NCBI RefSeq assembly: GCF_016801865.2
Contig: NC_068937.1
Coordinates: 138,210,455-138,274,454, forward strand
Direction of reading: 5' to 3'
DNA length: 64,000 bases
From: Culex pipiens pallens
Lineage: Eukaryota; Arthropoda; Insecta; Diptera; Culicidae
The position numbers and the translations under genes were made by a program. Shown piece after piece: positions 46,414 to 58,765 of this stretch. The notes beneath the pieces were generated by a model. That model was not told the DNA's origin and did no database searches. It worked only from the letters and a program-made list of their open reading frames with translations. Position 1 is the first letter of the stretch, and the number at the start of each line of letters is the position of its first letter.

Positions 46414-47784
46414 CGGAGGTTCTCAACCTGGGTATTTTGGAGTCCTTTAATGTACTTTTTATCGTGAAACCACTTACTTTTCCTGGCATTCTCGATTGAC
46501 GAAACGGCCTACTTTTCTCTCCTAAAAATAACAGAATCGAAAAGTAATACGTTTCGAAACTAGGGCCAAAAAGTTCAACTTTTCAGCACTGAAATAGTTG
46601 CTGAAAGGTTGAAATTGTCAGTACTAGTTTTGAAAAGTACCACTTTTCGATATTGTTTTGATTTTAGTGGTGAAAACCCCAAACACATTCCATTCAAAGG
46701 GTGTTATTAAGGATTAGATTTTGTTTGTATAGCACTCGTTGCAAAACTTGATTCTTTCAGCACTCGTATTTCTCCAACTCGATAAACCTCGTTGAATAAT
46801 GGTTCGACTCGTGCAACTTGTTGTATAGACTACTATTTCAATAAGGAGGCATTTTTATGTTTTTTTTTATTTTAACTGATTTTTGTTCACACATTTTTCA
46901 TCTGCGTTAAATACTGGATTGTATAAGAAGTCGGAGTTTTCAAAAGTTTTGGCCACTCTCGTATGGGTGTGCTGAACAAGTAGTAGTTTAAGTTGCAAAA
47001 AGAGGATTTTTTCAGCACGAGTCGTACATTTATCCAAAGAGGTTCACCGAGTTGGATAAATACGACGAGTGCTGAAAAAATCAAGTTTTGCAACGAGTTC
47101 CATACAACATTTTTTGCAATTTCGAAAAACACCTATTGAGTGAAATTTAAAGTCGAATTTTCATGTATTTTGTCAATAAATCGTTTAAATCAAAAAAAAT
47201 TGAAAAGTGTTACTTTTCAGCATTTATTTTGAAAAGTGTTGCTATTCGATTCTGTTATTTTTGGTACAGAAAAGTAGGCTATTTCGTCGTTCAAGAATGA
47301 CAGGAAAAGTAAGTAGTTTCACGACGGAATTACAAAATAGTAGTTTATGCAACAAGTTGCAAAAAGAAGATTTTTTCAGCACGTGTCGTACATTTATCCA
47401 ACGAGGTTCAGCGAGTTGGATAAATACGACAAGTGCTGAAAAAATCAAGGTTTGCAACGAGTTCCATACAACATTTTTTGCATTTCTGAAAACACCTATG
47501 AGTGAAATTATAAGTCGAATGTTCATGTATTTTGTCAATAAATCGTTCCAATCAAAAAAATGTTGAAAAGTATTACTTTTCAAAACTAGTGATGAAAATT
47601 TCAACTTTTCAGCATCCATTTCAGTGCTGAAAAGAAGAACTTTTCAGCATTTGTTTTGAAATGTGTTTCTATTCGATTCTGTTATTTTTAGTAGATAAAA
47701 GTAGGCTGTTTCGTCACGCGAGAATGACAGGAAAAGAAGGAAGTTTTAAGACGGAATTGCAAAAAAAATGTTTAAGAACCACTG
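46414..47784. mobile_element. hAT-like non-autonomous element with internal tandem duplication
   Basis: The left end CGGAGGTTCTCAACCTGGG and the minus-strand right end CAGTGGTTCTTAAAC resemble the CAGTGGTTCTCAA ends of hAT elements. Inner arms pair over about 70 bp (GACGAAACGGCCTACTTTT against AAAAGTAGGCTGTTTCGTC, then AAAATAACAGAATCGAAA). A block of about 0.37-0.43 kb is tandemly duplicated inside (anchors 46990/47355 and 47299/47726). Each copy has a palindromic core with TTTATCCAA..GAG / GAGTTGGATAAATACGAC. No 8-bp duplication could be confirmed. Confidence 0.55.
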
Positions 47785-49255
47785 CCCGTGGGGTAAAAAA
47801 TCGCTTTCGTGGCGCGGCGCGTCGCGACAATAATTTACGCGCGTGTCACAACAGGCGATTAATACACGCGTGTATTTTCATTTCTCAACCGCCAAATAGG
47901 TGGGCCGCCGTACTCCAATTTCGCCAAAAAAAGAAACCAAAATCCCAAATTTACGAGCTGCTACCGTTTGCAGTGGGTCTTTTTTTTTTTTGTTGAGAGG
48001 GGGAAACCTTTAAAACAACGTGTTTTTTTTTTTCTTTTCGACAAACTTCTGGGGGAGCCAAGACACGAAAAAGCGCATGTAAAACGATTTTTAAAACCAG
48101 TTAACGTTTTAATAATTCATCGGTTATTTATTTACGTTTTCCACTCGGAGCACGAAATGGGAAATTTAAATTTCTGCTGCTGCTGCTGCTCCTCGGAAAT
48201 ACTCGACTCCGAGTCGGACTCAATCATCTTGCCTGGCTGCTTGCTACTGCTGCCATTAGCATTCCATCACGGAGCTGTTTCCTCTGCATTCATACATATG
48301 TGCATAACACCGCGGCCGTGTTGGAGGCATGTGTTTATGCGGGAAACGTCCTCTCCAGCCGTCGTCATCAGCGTCAGAACCAGAACCCGAAGAAGCAAAA
48401 AATAAAATGATCAACCACACGGCTAAATCATATGACGACGGGTGGGAAACCACCGACCGACACCGAAGTGACTCCCACCAGCAACGCACACGTGACGCGC
48501 GTTGGGTTAGAACAGAGAAAGTGTGGCCGACACCGGAAGTCCCCACCCCCCAACTCCGTTGCAAGCCCAAACGAGCCAAAAGCGGCCCTGTTTGCGTTTC
48601 ATTTTGCATAAATTTTGATTTACATACATTCATCTCAGTGCTGTTCCGAACACTCTCATCACTGACTGACTTGGGAGGGGGGGAGAGCTTGAACTCCAGA
48701 GTCCCAGAGTACCGGTCCCTCGCAAAAAAAAGCTCCGAGTCTCTCCAAGATGTCAGGACCGATGAGGACGTTTCCATTTTTCGCAATTTACATTCATGCG
48801 AGATTTGGTTGTTCGTTACGGTTCTGCCGGGAAAACGACGACGACGACGTCCTCGTTTTGTGAAAGGGAGCTTAAGCCTGCAGGGTTATCCTGCGCCGCA
48901 AAGCGGCAAGATGGAAAACGCTCTTTCCTTTGTCGTCGAGGACCGCCCCCTCGCCAGCATCCCCACACACAAACAGGTCTGATTGGAAAAATATGAAATT
49001 TTCCAAAATGAACTCCTCCTCCTTTCTCGCCTTTTGGCCGTTTACTTATGGAGAAGAATATGAAGAAAAAGAAGCGGTAGAAGCTCTCTATCAGGGTGTG
49101 CAATTCCGGAACGATTTCCGGAATTTTGCACCACACGAGCATTGGTGCGGTAGCTTCTACGAATTTGGTGATGAGAAGGTTCAATTTTACAGAATGCTAT
49201 CGTGTTGCTTATTTTCAAATCATGCTTTAGTATAGTAAATAGATTTTCCATTTAA
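47785..49255. other. Single-copy-like noncoding stretch
   Basis: GC-balanced. Open frames on both strands overlap over 48256-48982 (176 and 217 residues) without domain, promoter or splice context, so neither is called. A GCT run lies at 48177-48191 and an ACG run at 48836-48851. Confidence 0.4.
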
Positions 49256-50990
49256 GGGTGCACAGCAACGAATGAAGTTGTTGTCTTCTTATTCCAAAAT
49301 TGTCAAACTTACGAACCCAATCCTGCAACAACGGGATTGTAAAATTAGTCAAACTTTGTTGTAAATTACTTTGTGTATAATACTTTAGGGGACGAATAAA
49401 AAAAAATATGTCGATAGTACCCGTAATTTTGAAGATACTAAAATGTCTGAAAAAACTGGGTGCAAAAGCTCTGATTAATGTGCACCGTAAAGGAATTTGA
49501 AAAAGTGAAAATTTCAAATTTAAAGGTAACGTTATTCATTTACAGCTACAGACTTACAATTAACTTTCCAAAGACAAAAACCTAAAATGCGTAAAATTCT
49601 CATATGTAGTATAGATTAGAGTAAAAGTGCTCAGAAAAAATATGCTTTTTGTACCTTGTTGAAATTCCACCAGATGTAACTCGGCTCAATGCTTTTCTAT
49701 ATTACTTTTTAAATTTCAATTTTAAAATAGGTTTTATTGGTGAATAATTAAGTTACAATGATTTCATTTGCAAAAAAATTGACATAAACTATGCAACGAC
49801 CTTATTGCAGGAATTGATATCTATCAAACAAATCATTTTTTATGGGTGGTTTTTGAAATGACAGGCCTTAATATTTTGTCAAGTTTTGGCATTTTGTTAA
49901 AATGAGCAGTTCTTTGAAAAAATAAGTATTAAAGAATTTTTTTCTGTTACAGGTGTAGCGAATGATCAAGTAGGTTAAAGCTGCCAGAAATAAATGAATT
50001 AACAACAACAACATGCATTTGTTAATAATTTTTGAGATTTATTTGTGTTAAAAAACAAGCTGTTCCTGATTTTTTTTCAATGACACTTTAATTTCTAATT
50101 GATTTAAGATTGTTTCACGAATGGGCTGATTTTCAAAATATTAAAAAGTTTGAATACATAAAAAACTACAAAAACATTATACATTTTCATCGATCACGGA
50201 AGAATGTATTTGATCAACATTAATAATTTCTGTGAGTTCTGTGTTCGTGCATTTTCTAAAATCCGAGCAATTCTAAAATAACGTTTTATTTTTTTTTTTT
50301 GTTTTGCATTTTTCAAAACATCAATTACGATCTCACTGATTTTTTGGACAAATTTTATCTCTAGGAACCAGCCAATCACACAAGATGTAAAATTGTTATT
50401 TCGGTAAATAAAATGAATTGAATTGAACTGTTATTTTTTAAGGAGTACTGAACTAAATATTTAACAATGGAAGTAAAAAAATGTACTGAAAACTGGGGTG
50501 ACTTCAAACAGTATGGTATAGAACAATACTGAGCTTGGTAATGAAGTGTTCTAAGTACCTCAAGAAGTGGGCTTCAACAAATCTTGATAAGTAAGCTGCT
50601 GAAAAACTTATTTTGGGGGCACCAAAAATAGTTTTTGTTATATTGACCTAATTTTTTTATGGAGAAATCAATATCAAATGATTTTTTATCAATCTTGGAA
50701 CTTTTCGTTTGCATAACCTCAAATTTATTTACATTTTATTAAAAGTTAACAATCTTAGTGAGAAATGTGATATTTAGTTCCAGAATTGATTAAAATTTTA
50801 ATGGTGGACTCTTGCAGTAAAATAATTATAAACAATATAATAAATTTCAAGTTCTGCAAAAAAATCAACAACATTCTTTTAAATTTGTTAAACGAGCTTA
50901 ACAATAGGGCAGTTAACACTTCCCTTAATCTCGTTCCATAAGTGTGCACCTCAATAGACCGTCAAAAGCGCATAATATTCAACAACCCCG
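49256..50990. other. AT-rich intergenic stretch, nothing recognised
   Basis: AT-rich throughout with only short frames. No transposon termini or tandem repeats could be identified. Confidence 0.35.
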
Positions 50991-53760
50991 GCATTTTCCC
51001 GCAGTAACGGTGCATGAAAAAATGACAGCACCTCTTCAACCGAAATAATGACGGAAGCACCGACGAAATCGTCAGTCAGCTGACATTCTCGCCATCGTGC
51101 AACAGCAGCTTTTCGCCTAGAAGAACACACTGCACACTCATGATGATGCCAAGGCTAATGCAAATATGCAGCACACATATCCGAACGTCGTTATCTCTTT
51201 CTTCGTGCCCCGGAGGGTGGAAAATTGCAGGGAAAAGCGCTTCCTGGTGTGTCACATTTCGCGATGCTCGGGGAAGTAAAAGTCAAAGGATTCGCGTGTA
51301 CACCGCAAAATTCGAGTCGCGCCCTCTCGACATGAGTTTTGCGGGGGGTTTTGTTGTCGTTCTCAGATGAGGGTTATTCTTTTTCATCGCGTTCTTGAGT
51401 TTTCAAGAGAGTGGCACTGAAAAAATGGGGCCGACCTCCTCGGGAGGGGAAAATGCCTGTTTTGGGTATGGCGAGGAGGGGGACTTCAGGGGAGCAGGGG
51501 AAAATAAAATATGAAATGTATATTTTTCTTGTTCAAGAATGCCGCACTCCATACCGCACAGCAGCATCGAGTCTCTTGGCGAGTCATGTGGGATGCGAGA
51601 AGCTCAGAAGGAAAAGAATTTTTGAAACCGTTGTCGACGACGGCGCTGAAGATTCTGGAGCATTTCCCTGCTCTGAAGTCACTCAGCGAAAGAGGCATGA
51701 TTTTTTGGGAGGCGGGCGGGGGGGGGGGAACAGATCCGTGCACGAAATGAAGCGTAAAGAAAGGGATATTATAAAGATGTCTTTTATCCGTCGACACGGG
51801 TAAAGTTTATTTTTAAGAAAAGCACATATCGACAGCCGCTTCAAAAATATATCCCCCCAAGTATAATCGAAATTTATACCCTTGGTGGAGCGGTTAATGG
51901 TCCTGGGGGTTGACGAGGTGGGAGGAGGGGAAGAGCACACATAGTTCCCATGGCAAGTTTATTCTTGGGTGAGATATATACGAGGAGAAGCGCCAGCACT
52001 TTCTCACCGAAAAATAATCAATGCCGACGAGTGGGGCAAACAATCCCACGATATAGTCATAGTCTGATGTACAGTAAGCTCAGGTTCGCGGGCGGATAAA
52101 GGAGATGAGTTTTAAAGCTTTTTTCCCACTCCTCGCTCCTTGCTGCACCACATTACTGTAATGGCAAAGTTTGGCGTGTGCGAAACTAGGTGCCTCATGG
52201 TGACAGGGCTTCGGATTGTTCGTTTTGTCGCAAAATTTGAGAAAAAAATACTTCACGTATGGGATTTGGAAGCATGCCACTATTGTCAACCACCGTTCTT
52301 ACTAAAAAGGCTAATGACACAAACCATTGGAACAATTATTACACGAACTCAATATGCTCAACATGGTATTTCAACGTATAAAAATCGATGAAATTTTGAG
52401 AGCAGCGATGAAAGAATCTTCACAGAAAAATTTTCAAAGAGTACTCATTGAAGAGAAATTTGAGAGAGAGAGTGAATCTCTCTTCTCTCTAGTGCGAGAT
52501 ATCAGGCAGATGAAACGTCAGTCGTCGCTTACTGTGCTGTCAGTTCTAGCAGACGACTAATGTTTATAAAAGGAAGAGTAATCAAATATAGTGATGTTAA
52601 GTAAAATAATTTACTTTTTTCATTTATTATGTTTACTCATTGATGTTCTAGAATGACTTCTACTAAACGTTGCCAGATTATTTTATGACAGATCTGTATT
52701 TTCTTCAAAATAAATCTGTATTTTATCTGTATCATGTCTAATTCGGAACAATGGAAGACATTTTTAGATTTTTAACAGTAGAGTTAGGCTTTTTAATCAT
52801 ATTAAAGCATAATTCAAACACTAAATTGTTGAAATTTTCAAATATTATTTTTGTGTTTTTTGGGATCGAAAAATCTGTCAAATACAGAATTATCTGTATA
52901 TCTGTATGTTCTAAGAAAGACAAGAAAAAATCGAGTCAAGAATTGTCTGAGGACCTCCAATAACAGAGAAAATGAAGTGCAAACACAAATTGCAGCTCTG
53001 GTCCCACTACTGGTGCCAACATGAGAAGGTTCACACTGGGGACGCCTCTAGCCCGTCCCGACCTAAATTCCAGACGAACTTTACACTTTCTCGCCCAAAC
53101 GTCGTCGTCATCTTTAGTGTGCCAGAACCCGAGTGCCATTGCGGCGCGGCGTTACCCAAGGCTGAAACTATCTCCGATATTAGTACCAGCTGCAAGCATA
53201 CCGCCTCGTACTCGCACCGTCTATTCTTCGCAACTAGAAGAGTTGAACCCGGGGACCAACACGGCACGACAAAGTGGAAACATATGAAGTGTACTGCACC
53301 AACCAAACCATGAATGAACGGAGACTGTGTATGCGCTCCCGGAATCTCCGCCGTCATAAAAACGGGCGGCAACTGGCACCCATACGAGCTGTGATAGAAA
53401 TCAGAGTTCAATGATAATTAATTTATTGCTGGTGCGAGAAACTTTTGAGAAATTTTAAATGAATTGCTTCTTCTACGTCTTGTGCAGCAATGCAGGAGAA
53501 GGGTGAACTCTTGAATGGCGAGCGCAGCAACGGCGGCACATGCCTTTTGAGGGTACCATGGCGAGTGATACTTTACCGGTGAAATTGGATTTTCGGTTGA
53601 TTTATGATTCTGGCATGAGATACTTTGGACTAATTGGATTCCGATCGCTGTACGGTGAGTGGGCACATTGTTTGAAACGAAGTTTACTTTGCACGTGGAG
53701 AAGCTGATGTAATGAGAATTTTCCCCCATTGTTTTAGCTACGTTCTAAGATGTCTTAACA
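50991..53760. other. Single-copy-like stretch with a possible coding relic
   Basis: Mixed GC-balanced sequence. It contains the 81-codon open segment at 52318-52560 described separately. From 52640 to 52920 an AT-rich part repeats CAGATCTGTATTTT-type phrases of a dispersed repeat. No intact gene is called. Confidence 0.35.
52318..52560 (+). other. Short open segment of protein-like composition, no start codon
   Basis: The frame is open from just after a TGA at 52315 to a TAA at 52558-52560, 80 residues. It includes ELNMLNMVFQRIKIDEILRA and ends SSLTVLSVLADD. The amphipathic, charged composition looks more protein-like than its neighbours, but there is no ATG near the left end and no convincing splice acceptor. 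It could be a terminal exon, a transposon relic or chance. Confidence 0.2.
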
Positions 53761-53990
53761 GCTACCTTTAGAGGAGCTTTTAGAAAGTTCAATATCTTGT
53801 TACTCACTGAATACGATTGACCCTGTAGGAATGTTAATCCAGTGCTCTTACCTGCAAATAAACGAAGCAATAAAATATTAAGTATCACATTAAAGAATTC
53901 AATTATGCAGAAACAAATGGCACACAGCTTGTCACCAACGCTAGCTCGCTACCGTGTGCGTATAATCCCGCAAAATTGGCAATAAATTTA

Positions 53991-54010
53991 TGTGTGTGTG
54001 TGTGTGTGTG
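53991..54010. repeat. (TG)n microsatellite
   Basis: Uninterrupted TG run of 20 bases. Confidence 0.9.
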
Positions 54011-56917
54011 GTCCAATCCAATACCCGCTGGCCGGCAGCGAAATTAGCAATTGGCAATTGGCAAAATTGGCAATAAATTTATATCTCGAAAAAGAATACT
54101 CTCACTGCCCGCAGGAGCTTTCACTGGTACAAAACATTTCGCGAATTGTGAAATGAAAGCCCCAGGAACCTGCAGCGGCGACCTATTCCGGCCGTTGTTG
54201 AACGCCAACCCCCTGCTGCTAGCACCAAACAACTCCGTTAAAATAATGCTACAATTTAACTTTACGACACCATAGAAATTTCATCACAATGATCATCCCC
54301 GGGACTTTTGCTATCAAACATTCGGTTCATTGCTCTCATCGCAATAAGCTTAAGGCGGCAGCGACTTGACGAAAAAAAAAAAGTTACTTCATTTTTAAAC
54401 TCAACTCATTACATTCCACGGCCAAATTTAAGGGCATAAGGACTCCCAACAAAGAGAGATACCCTCGCTGCCTTGAGGAAGCTAATTTCGCCAAATTTAC
54501 GCCTCCGTCATTCGACGCCACGGTAGAAACGGCTCGCTGGCACGGAAGGTATTTCGGGCCGCGAAAACCCACCCCGGCGCGGTAAATTCAATTAATCCGC
54601 CTGGAAGACTCGCAATCCAGCGAAAGTGAAATTTAATACAATATATTAATCAATTATCCCTCTGTTTTCGCTTACGGCTCGTTGGCTCGCAATACTTACG
54701 GGCTTATTTGGTTAGCGTGCCCGTTCCACCAACACTTACTGCGTTAGTAATGCGGCGGTAACAATTTGGAATGGCGGAATACTGAATCTTCACGCAAAAT
54801 CACACTCGATTTTTTTCGAAATTTCAAAGTTACTTCAGTAGACCCTTTTACAATGTTTCCCATCAGTTGTTACCGGAGATCCAAGGAAGCCACGTCATGG
54901 TAGGCGTTGTGTGTGCGCCGGGACTGCTACGCCTACTTGCCGGGCGCTAATAGGGAGAAAATCCTTAGTGGGATTAGCATAGCCTGACTACGGGCAACCG
55001 ACCTCGCTGACCCATGGCCTGCTGAGAGTTGGCGTCGTCGTCGGCAGCGTTCTAACTAATGTGCAGAAGATATTAGGTTACGGTGAATATAAAATTAGCT
55101 CATTAGTATTTATTGTGCAGGGTGGGGCGGAAGGTTCCGTACCGGGGAACATTTTTGGGATGAGCAAAACTTGGCCAACTTCCTGTCCCGCCACAAAGTT
55201 GGGAGTGTGAAAAAGGTACAGGTTAAACAGATTGTCTGTGGCTTAAAATATTAATGTTAACTGAATTTAAGTCTCGCAAATCCCAGTAAACTGATATTTT
55301 CCATGAATTCTTCCTGGATATCAGTGTTTGAGATAAATGAAGCGTCATTTCTCGCAATCAAGACGACGAAAGCGTCGACATCCGTCCTCAAGTACCTCAA
55401 GCCATAGTTTGTTGGGATGGAATTTCTATTTTTACCCACCTTGACCAAACTCACTGGTAGTCGCGCGCTGCCGTGTACATTATTCAAATAATTATGCCCA
55501 CTCGGCCAAAGGCGCGGAGGGCGGATCTTGAGGCGATCGCGGAGAAGGTGTCCATTAGTCGCACCGTCTATCAATAGCAAATAAAGGCTCAACTGTTTGC
55601 GCGATCAAGTGGCAGAGTGCAATCGATGAGATCACATTCGTATTTTTGGCTACCTGTTAAATCTGACGACGACGAGGACGGCTGGACTGGACGCCCAACC
55701 GCGACTCACTCGCCGGTGTCAATTCATTTTGTCCATTTTTGGAACGATTTTTATGGCCTTTGGCTTCCAGCTGCCCATACTTTGTACCGTAGAGATAAAG
55801 GCCATGTTTTTCGGCGAACAACGGTCGAACATTTTAATGTCTTGTTTTTCTAAATAAATCCCGTACCGAAACGAAGCAACATATTGACACTTCACGGAAA
55901 TGAGTCTCTCGGGGTCGATTATAGACTTTAAGTGATGTGTACCTTAGATATTTCAGACCTTAAAATTTTAACAAAATCGAATCTGAATGTGACTTATCGT
56001 TCCACAAGAGAATCGCTTCTACTCCAACGCCCAAGTTATTCCATATTTTATGACTGATCGTAAAATCATTGAGGACGTTCTACTAATGTTACGAGATGGA
56101 CTGGAACACGGCAAAATGGAAACAAGAAAAAAAGTGAAAAATAATACCCACGACGGCAGGCAGGCCGCGGCGAAACAAAAGAGCAACTCGACTATCAATC
56201 AAACGATTTTTATTTCCGCCGAGTGCCGTCGTAGACTGGTGGCACTTGTCGCTTCTGCCATAGACACACACACACTGGGAGAGACCCGGAGGGCACGTGT
56301 TTGTCACGCAGTTTTACCACTCACTCAGTGTGTGTATTGTTTGGTTGGATAGAGTCGACCTGGAGGAACCCACCTCAGCGAGTGACGACGACCGTGGCGA
56401 CACGGCCACCTGTTCCCGGGGTCTCCCGCCGATCGAGGCCGTAGTTCGTGACTGCTGCTGTTGAAGAGGACCCGAAATCACGACTTGCCCTGTCATTGGC
56501 ACTCGACCGGCAGCGGACGGCAGGATGAAGGGGAGGGTTTGGGGTGCACTAGGGTGGAGGGTGCTACCTTTGTTTTAAATATGTTCAAGTTTGCTTTTAG
56601 ATTTGATGAGCACATCGTGTTCAGAATTTATACGTTCTCCCTTTTGTGTGGACGTTCGCACTTTTTCATAATCGCGTTCTGCGCAGTTTTCGCATCCGCT
56701 TTGTGCGGATATTCGTGTCACTCGTTTTCGGTACGAGTTTCTTCTCTCTTTTGTGCTAACGTTCGTACGTCGCGTTCGTTGTTTGCTCAATCGCTTTTTG
56801 CGAACAATAAAGTCAGAAATAGAATCGCCAACCCTATTGGGCCATGAAAAGTAGAAAAAAGTGAAAATAATCATAAATCATCGAGCACAAAACAAAAGGA
56901 AACAGTTGTGAGCAGCG

Positions 56918-56934
56918 CACACACACACACACAC
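56918..56934. repeat. (CA)n microsatellite
   Basis: Uninterrupted CA run of 17 bases. Confidence 0.85.
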
Positions 56935-58696
56935 GACCCCAGGGTGAAATGGGAAATGGTCAGAAAATTTGTGTGTGTGTGTTCGCGCCCGCGCGTGCTT
57001 GAATGTGCGGAGAAAATTATTATGCCATCATCACCAGCAACACCAGCAAGCCCGAGGGCGCGATTGAGTATGCCGGGCACGCGAGCCAGGATTCATTACC
57101 GTACGGTCGGTCACTGCTAATGGCACTGTGAGGACGAGTGTGTCCTTGGGACCACTCCAGGGCGAATTTTGATTGAGTGAGCTATGAGTATTTGGGGTGA
57201 GGGGGGAGGTTATCGATAACGGGCGGAAAATGAAAACAGGGTCACTGGTGTAGCAATTTTTATAGTGGCAAGATAAACATCAAATGTGATAAACTCTGTG
57301 TGACATCCTTTTTATATGATTTTTCGCGTTAATCTGTTAAGCCGAATGTTGCAACTTTTCATTCCCACACGTACTCATTTCAGCATAGAGAGAGACAATG
57401 GGAAAGTTTATATAATCAATAGTCACACCGAGAACGTCAGGCACACGAAGCACGAATCTGCACCAGATTCAAACCGTTCCACGTCGTTGGGCATCCCAGC
57501 TGCGACGTGCCACATCTACCGTTTGGAACCGACAGCTTCGCGGCCAACTAGCGAGAGCGATATCCGAAACCCGTCCCGACTGTCCATCACCGGCACAGCA
57601 ATGTGACGCCACGCCGTTGAGTTTATTAACATATATTCTTTCTCTCGTGCTAAGCACTATTTGGACGGGGAATCAACTTACAAACTATACTATACTACTA
57701 TGTATGTTCGACGATTGGAGGTTGGCCGCTTTCACTATCGCCTGGCAATCTTTCACGGGGGCCGACGATGGTCATAAGTTACGACCGCAACTTTCGTCCT
57801 ACCCACTCAACGACCAGCCTGATGGGATGATTGCTACGTGATTCACTGCCCAACTTCGCTTTTCGGGGACCCTCTACTATTTGCTCTTCATCTTCTGAAC
57901 CAACTCAGCAATCAGGTGCTGCTGCTGCTGCTGGGTGGATCGATGCTCGGATTTCATTATGTTAACATGGGCCTGATGATGTTGTAACTGCCTACCTCCC
58001 GACCTAATCAACGATGCTGATCTTATTTCTTCCACTCGTATGCAGCGCGCAGTTTTGGCTTCCTATACCCTTTCACTGCTATGCGTCGCGAGAGTGTTTT
58101 GCGTGTTTCCAGCGTTAAAATGTGGTTAACATTTACAAAAAGCTGACGATTTGATGAAATTTGAACCCCGAGCGCATTAATCAAGCGCCTAAAATCTTTC
58201 TACCTCGGCCGCAGAGCGAACCGAGCGTGAAACGCGATTAACACTGACTCTGTGAGTACGCGCCAGACGTCAACCCGTGACACAGTCCGGACCTCATAAT
58301 GAAGCACTCGACACGCCACCGCCGCAAAGCCAAAGTGTCTCTTGTGCAAGCATATTAAAAAAAACTCCTGCGACAGGAGGGAAGACCGAGCCGTATCAGG
58401 CCATCTCTATCTAATTAACAAATTTAGCATAAAATCATAATAAATGTACCTTTGAGTTAATAAAAACATTTTTAATAATGTGCAGACGGGATGTGTGCGT
58501 GCTGGTTGTGCACACACGTGTGTGATGGCGTTGGCCGATGACAACACCGACGAAAGCGAAAAGTTGTGTCGCGCATCGTTATGAAAGCGAGGTGTTTGGC
58601 TTTTGACGGCAAATGAGCTTGTTAGTGGAGCAGGGTTAGCGTAACCAGAAAAAGTAGGATTGGAACAAAAATTAGAAAATTTGAAATAGAATCTAA

Positions 58697-58762
58697 ACAT
58701 TTCTGAACCTACTGTTATCAAGTTTAACATGACGCAGGTTGCTATGTTACAGACATGACCCA
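58697..58762 (+). repeat. Direct repeat flanking foldback copy 5, left
   Basis: Contains ACATTTCTGAACCTACTGTT, ATCAAGTTTAA and GCTATGTTACAGACATGACC. A diverged copy in the same orientation lies just right of the foldback at 60520-60598. Confidence 0.75.
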
Positions 58763-58765
58763 TAT

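Larger units (their letters stand above)
53761..58765. other. Long single-copy-like noncoding stretch with microsatellites
   Basis: Largely GC-balanced. A TG run lies at 53991-54010, a CA run at 56918-56934 and a GCT run at 57917-57933. Many short overlapping frames exist and none shows a recognisable domain. I see no tRNA or other RNA gene. The final 70 bases (58697-58762) form the left copy of a direct repeat that flanks foldback copy 5. Confidence 0.4.

Noticed and set aside
48256..48982. Overlapping 176- and 217-codon frames on opposite strands
   Set aside because: Mutually overlapping antisense frames without domains are typical of GC-balanced noncoding DNA.
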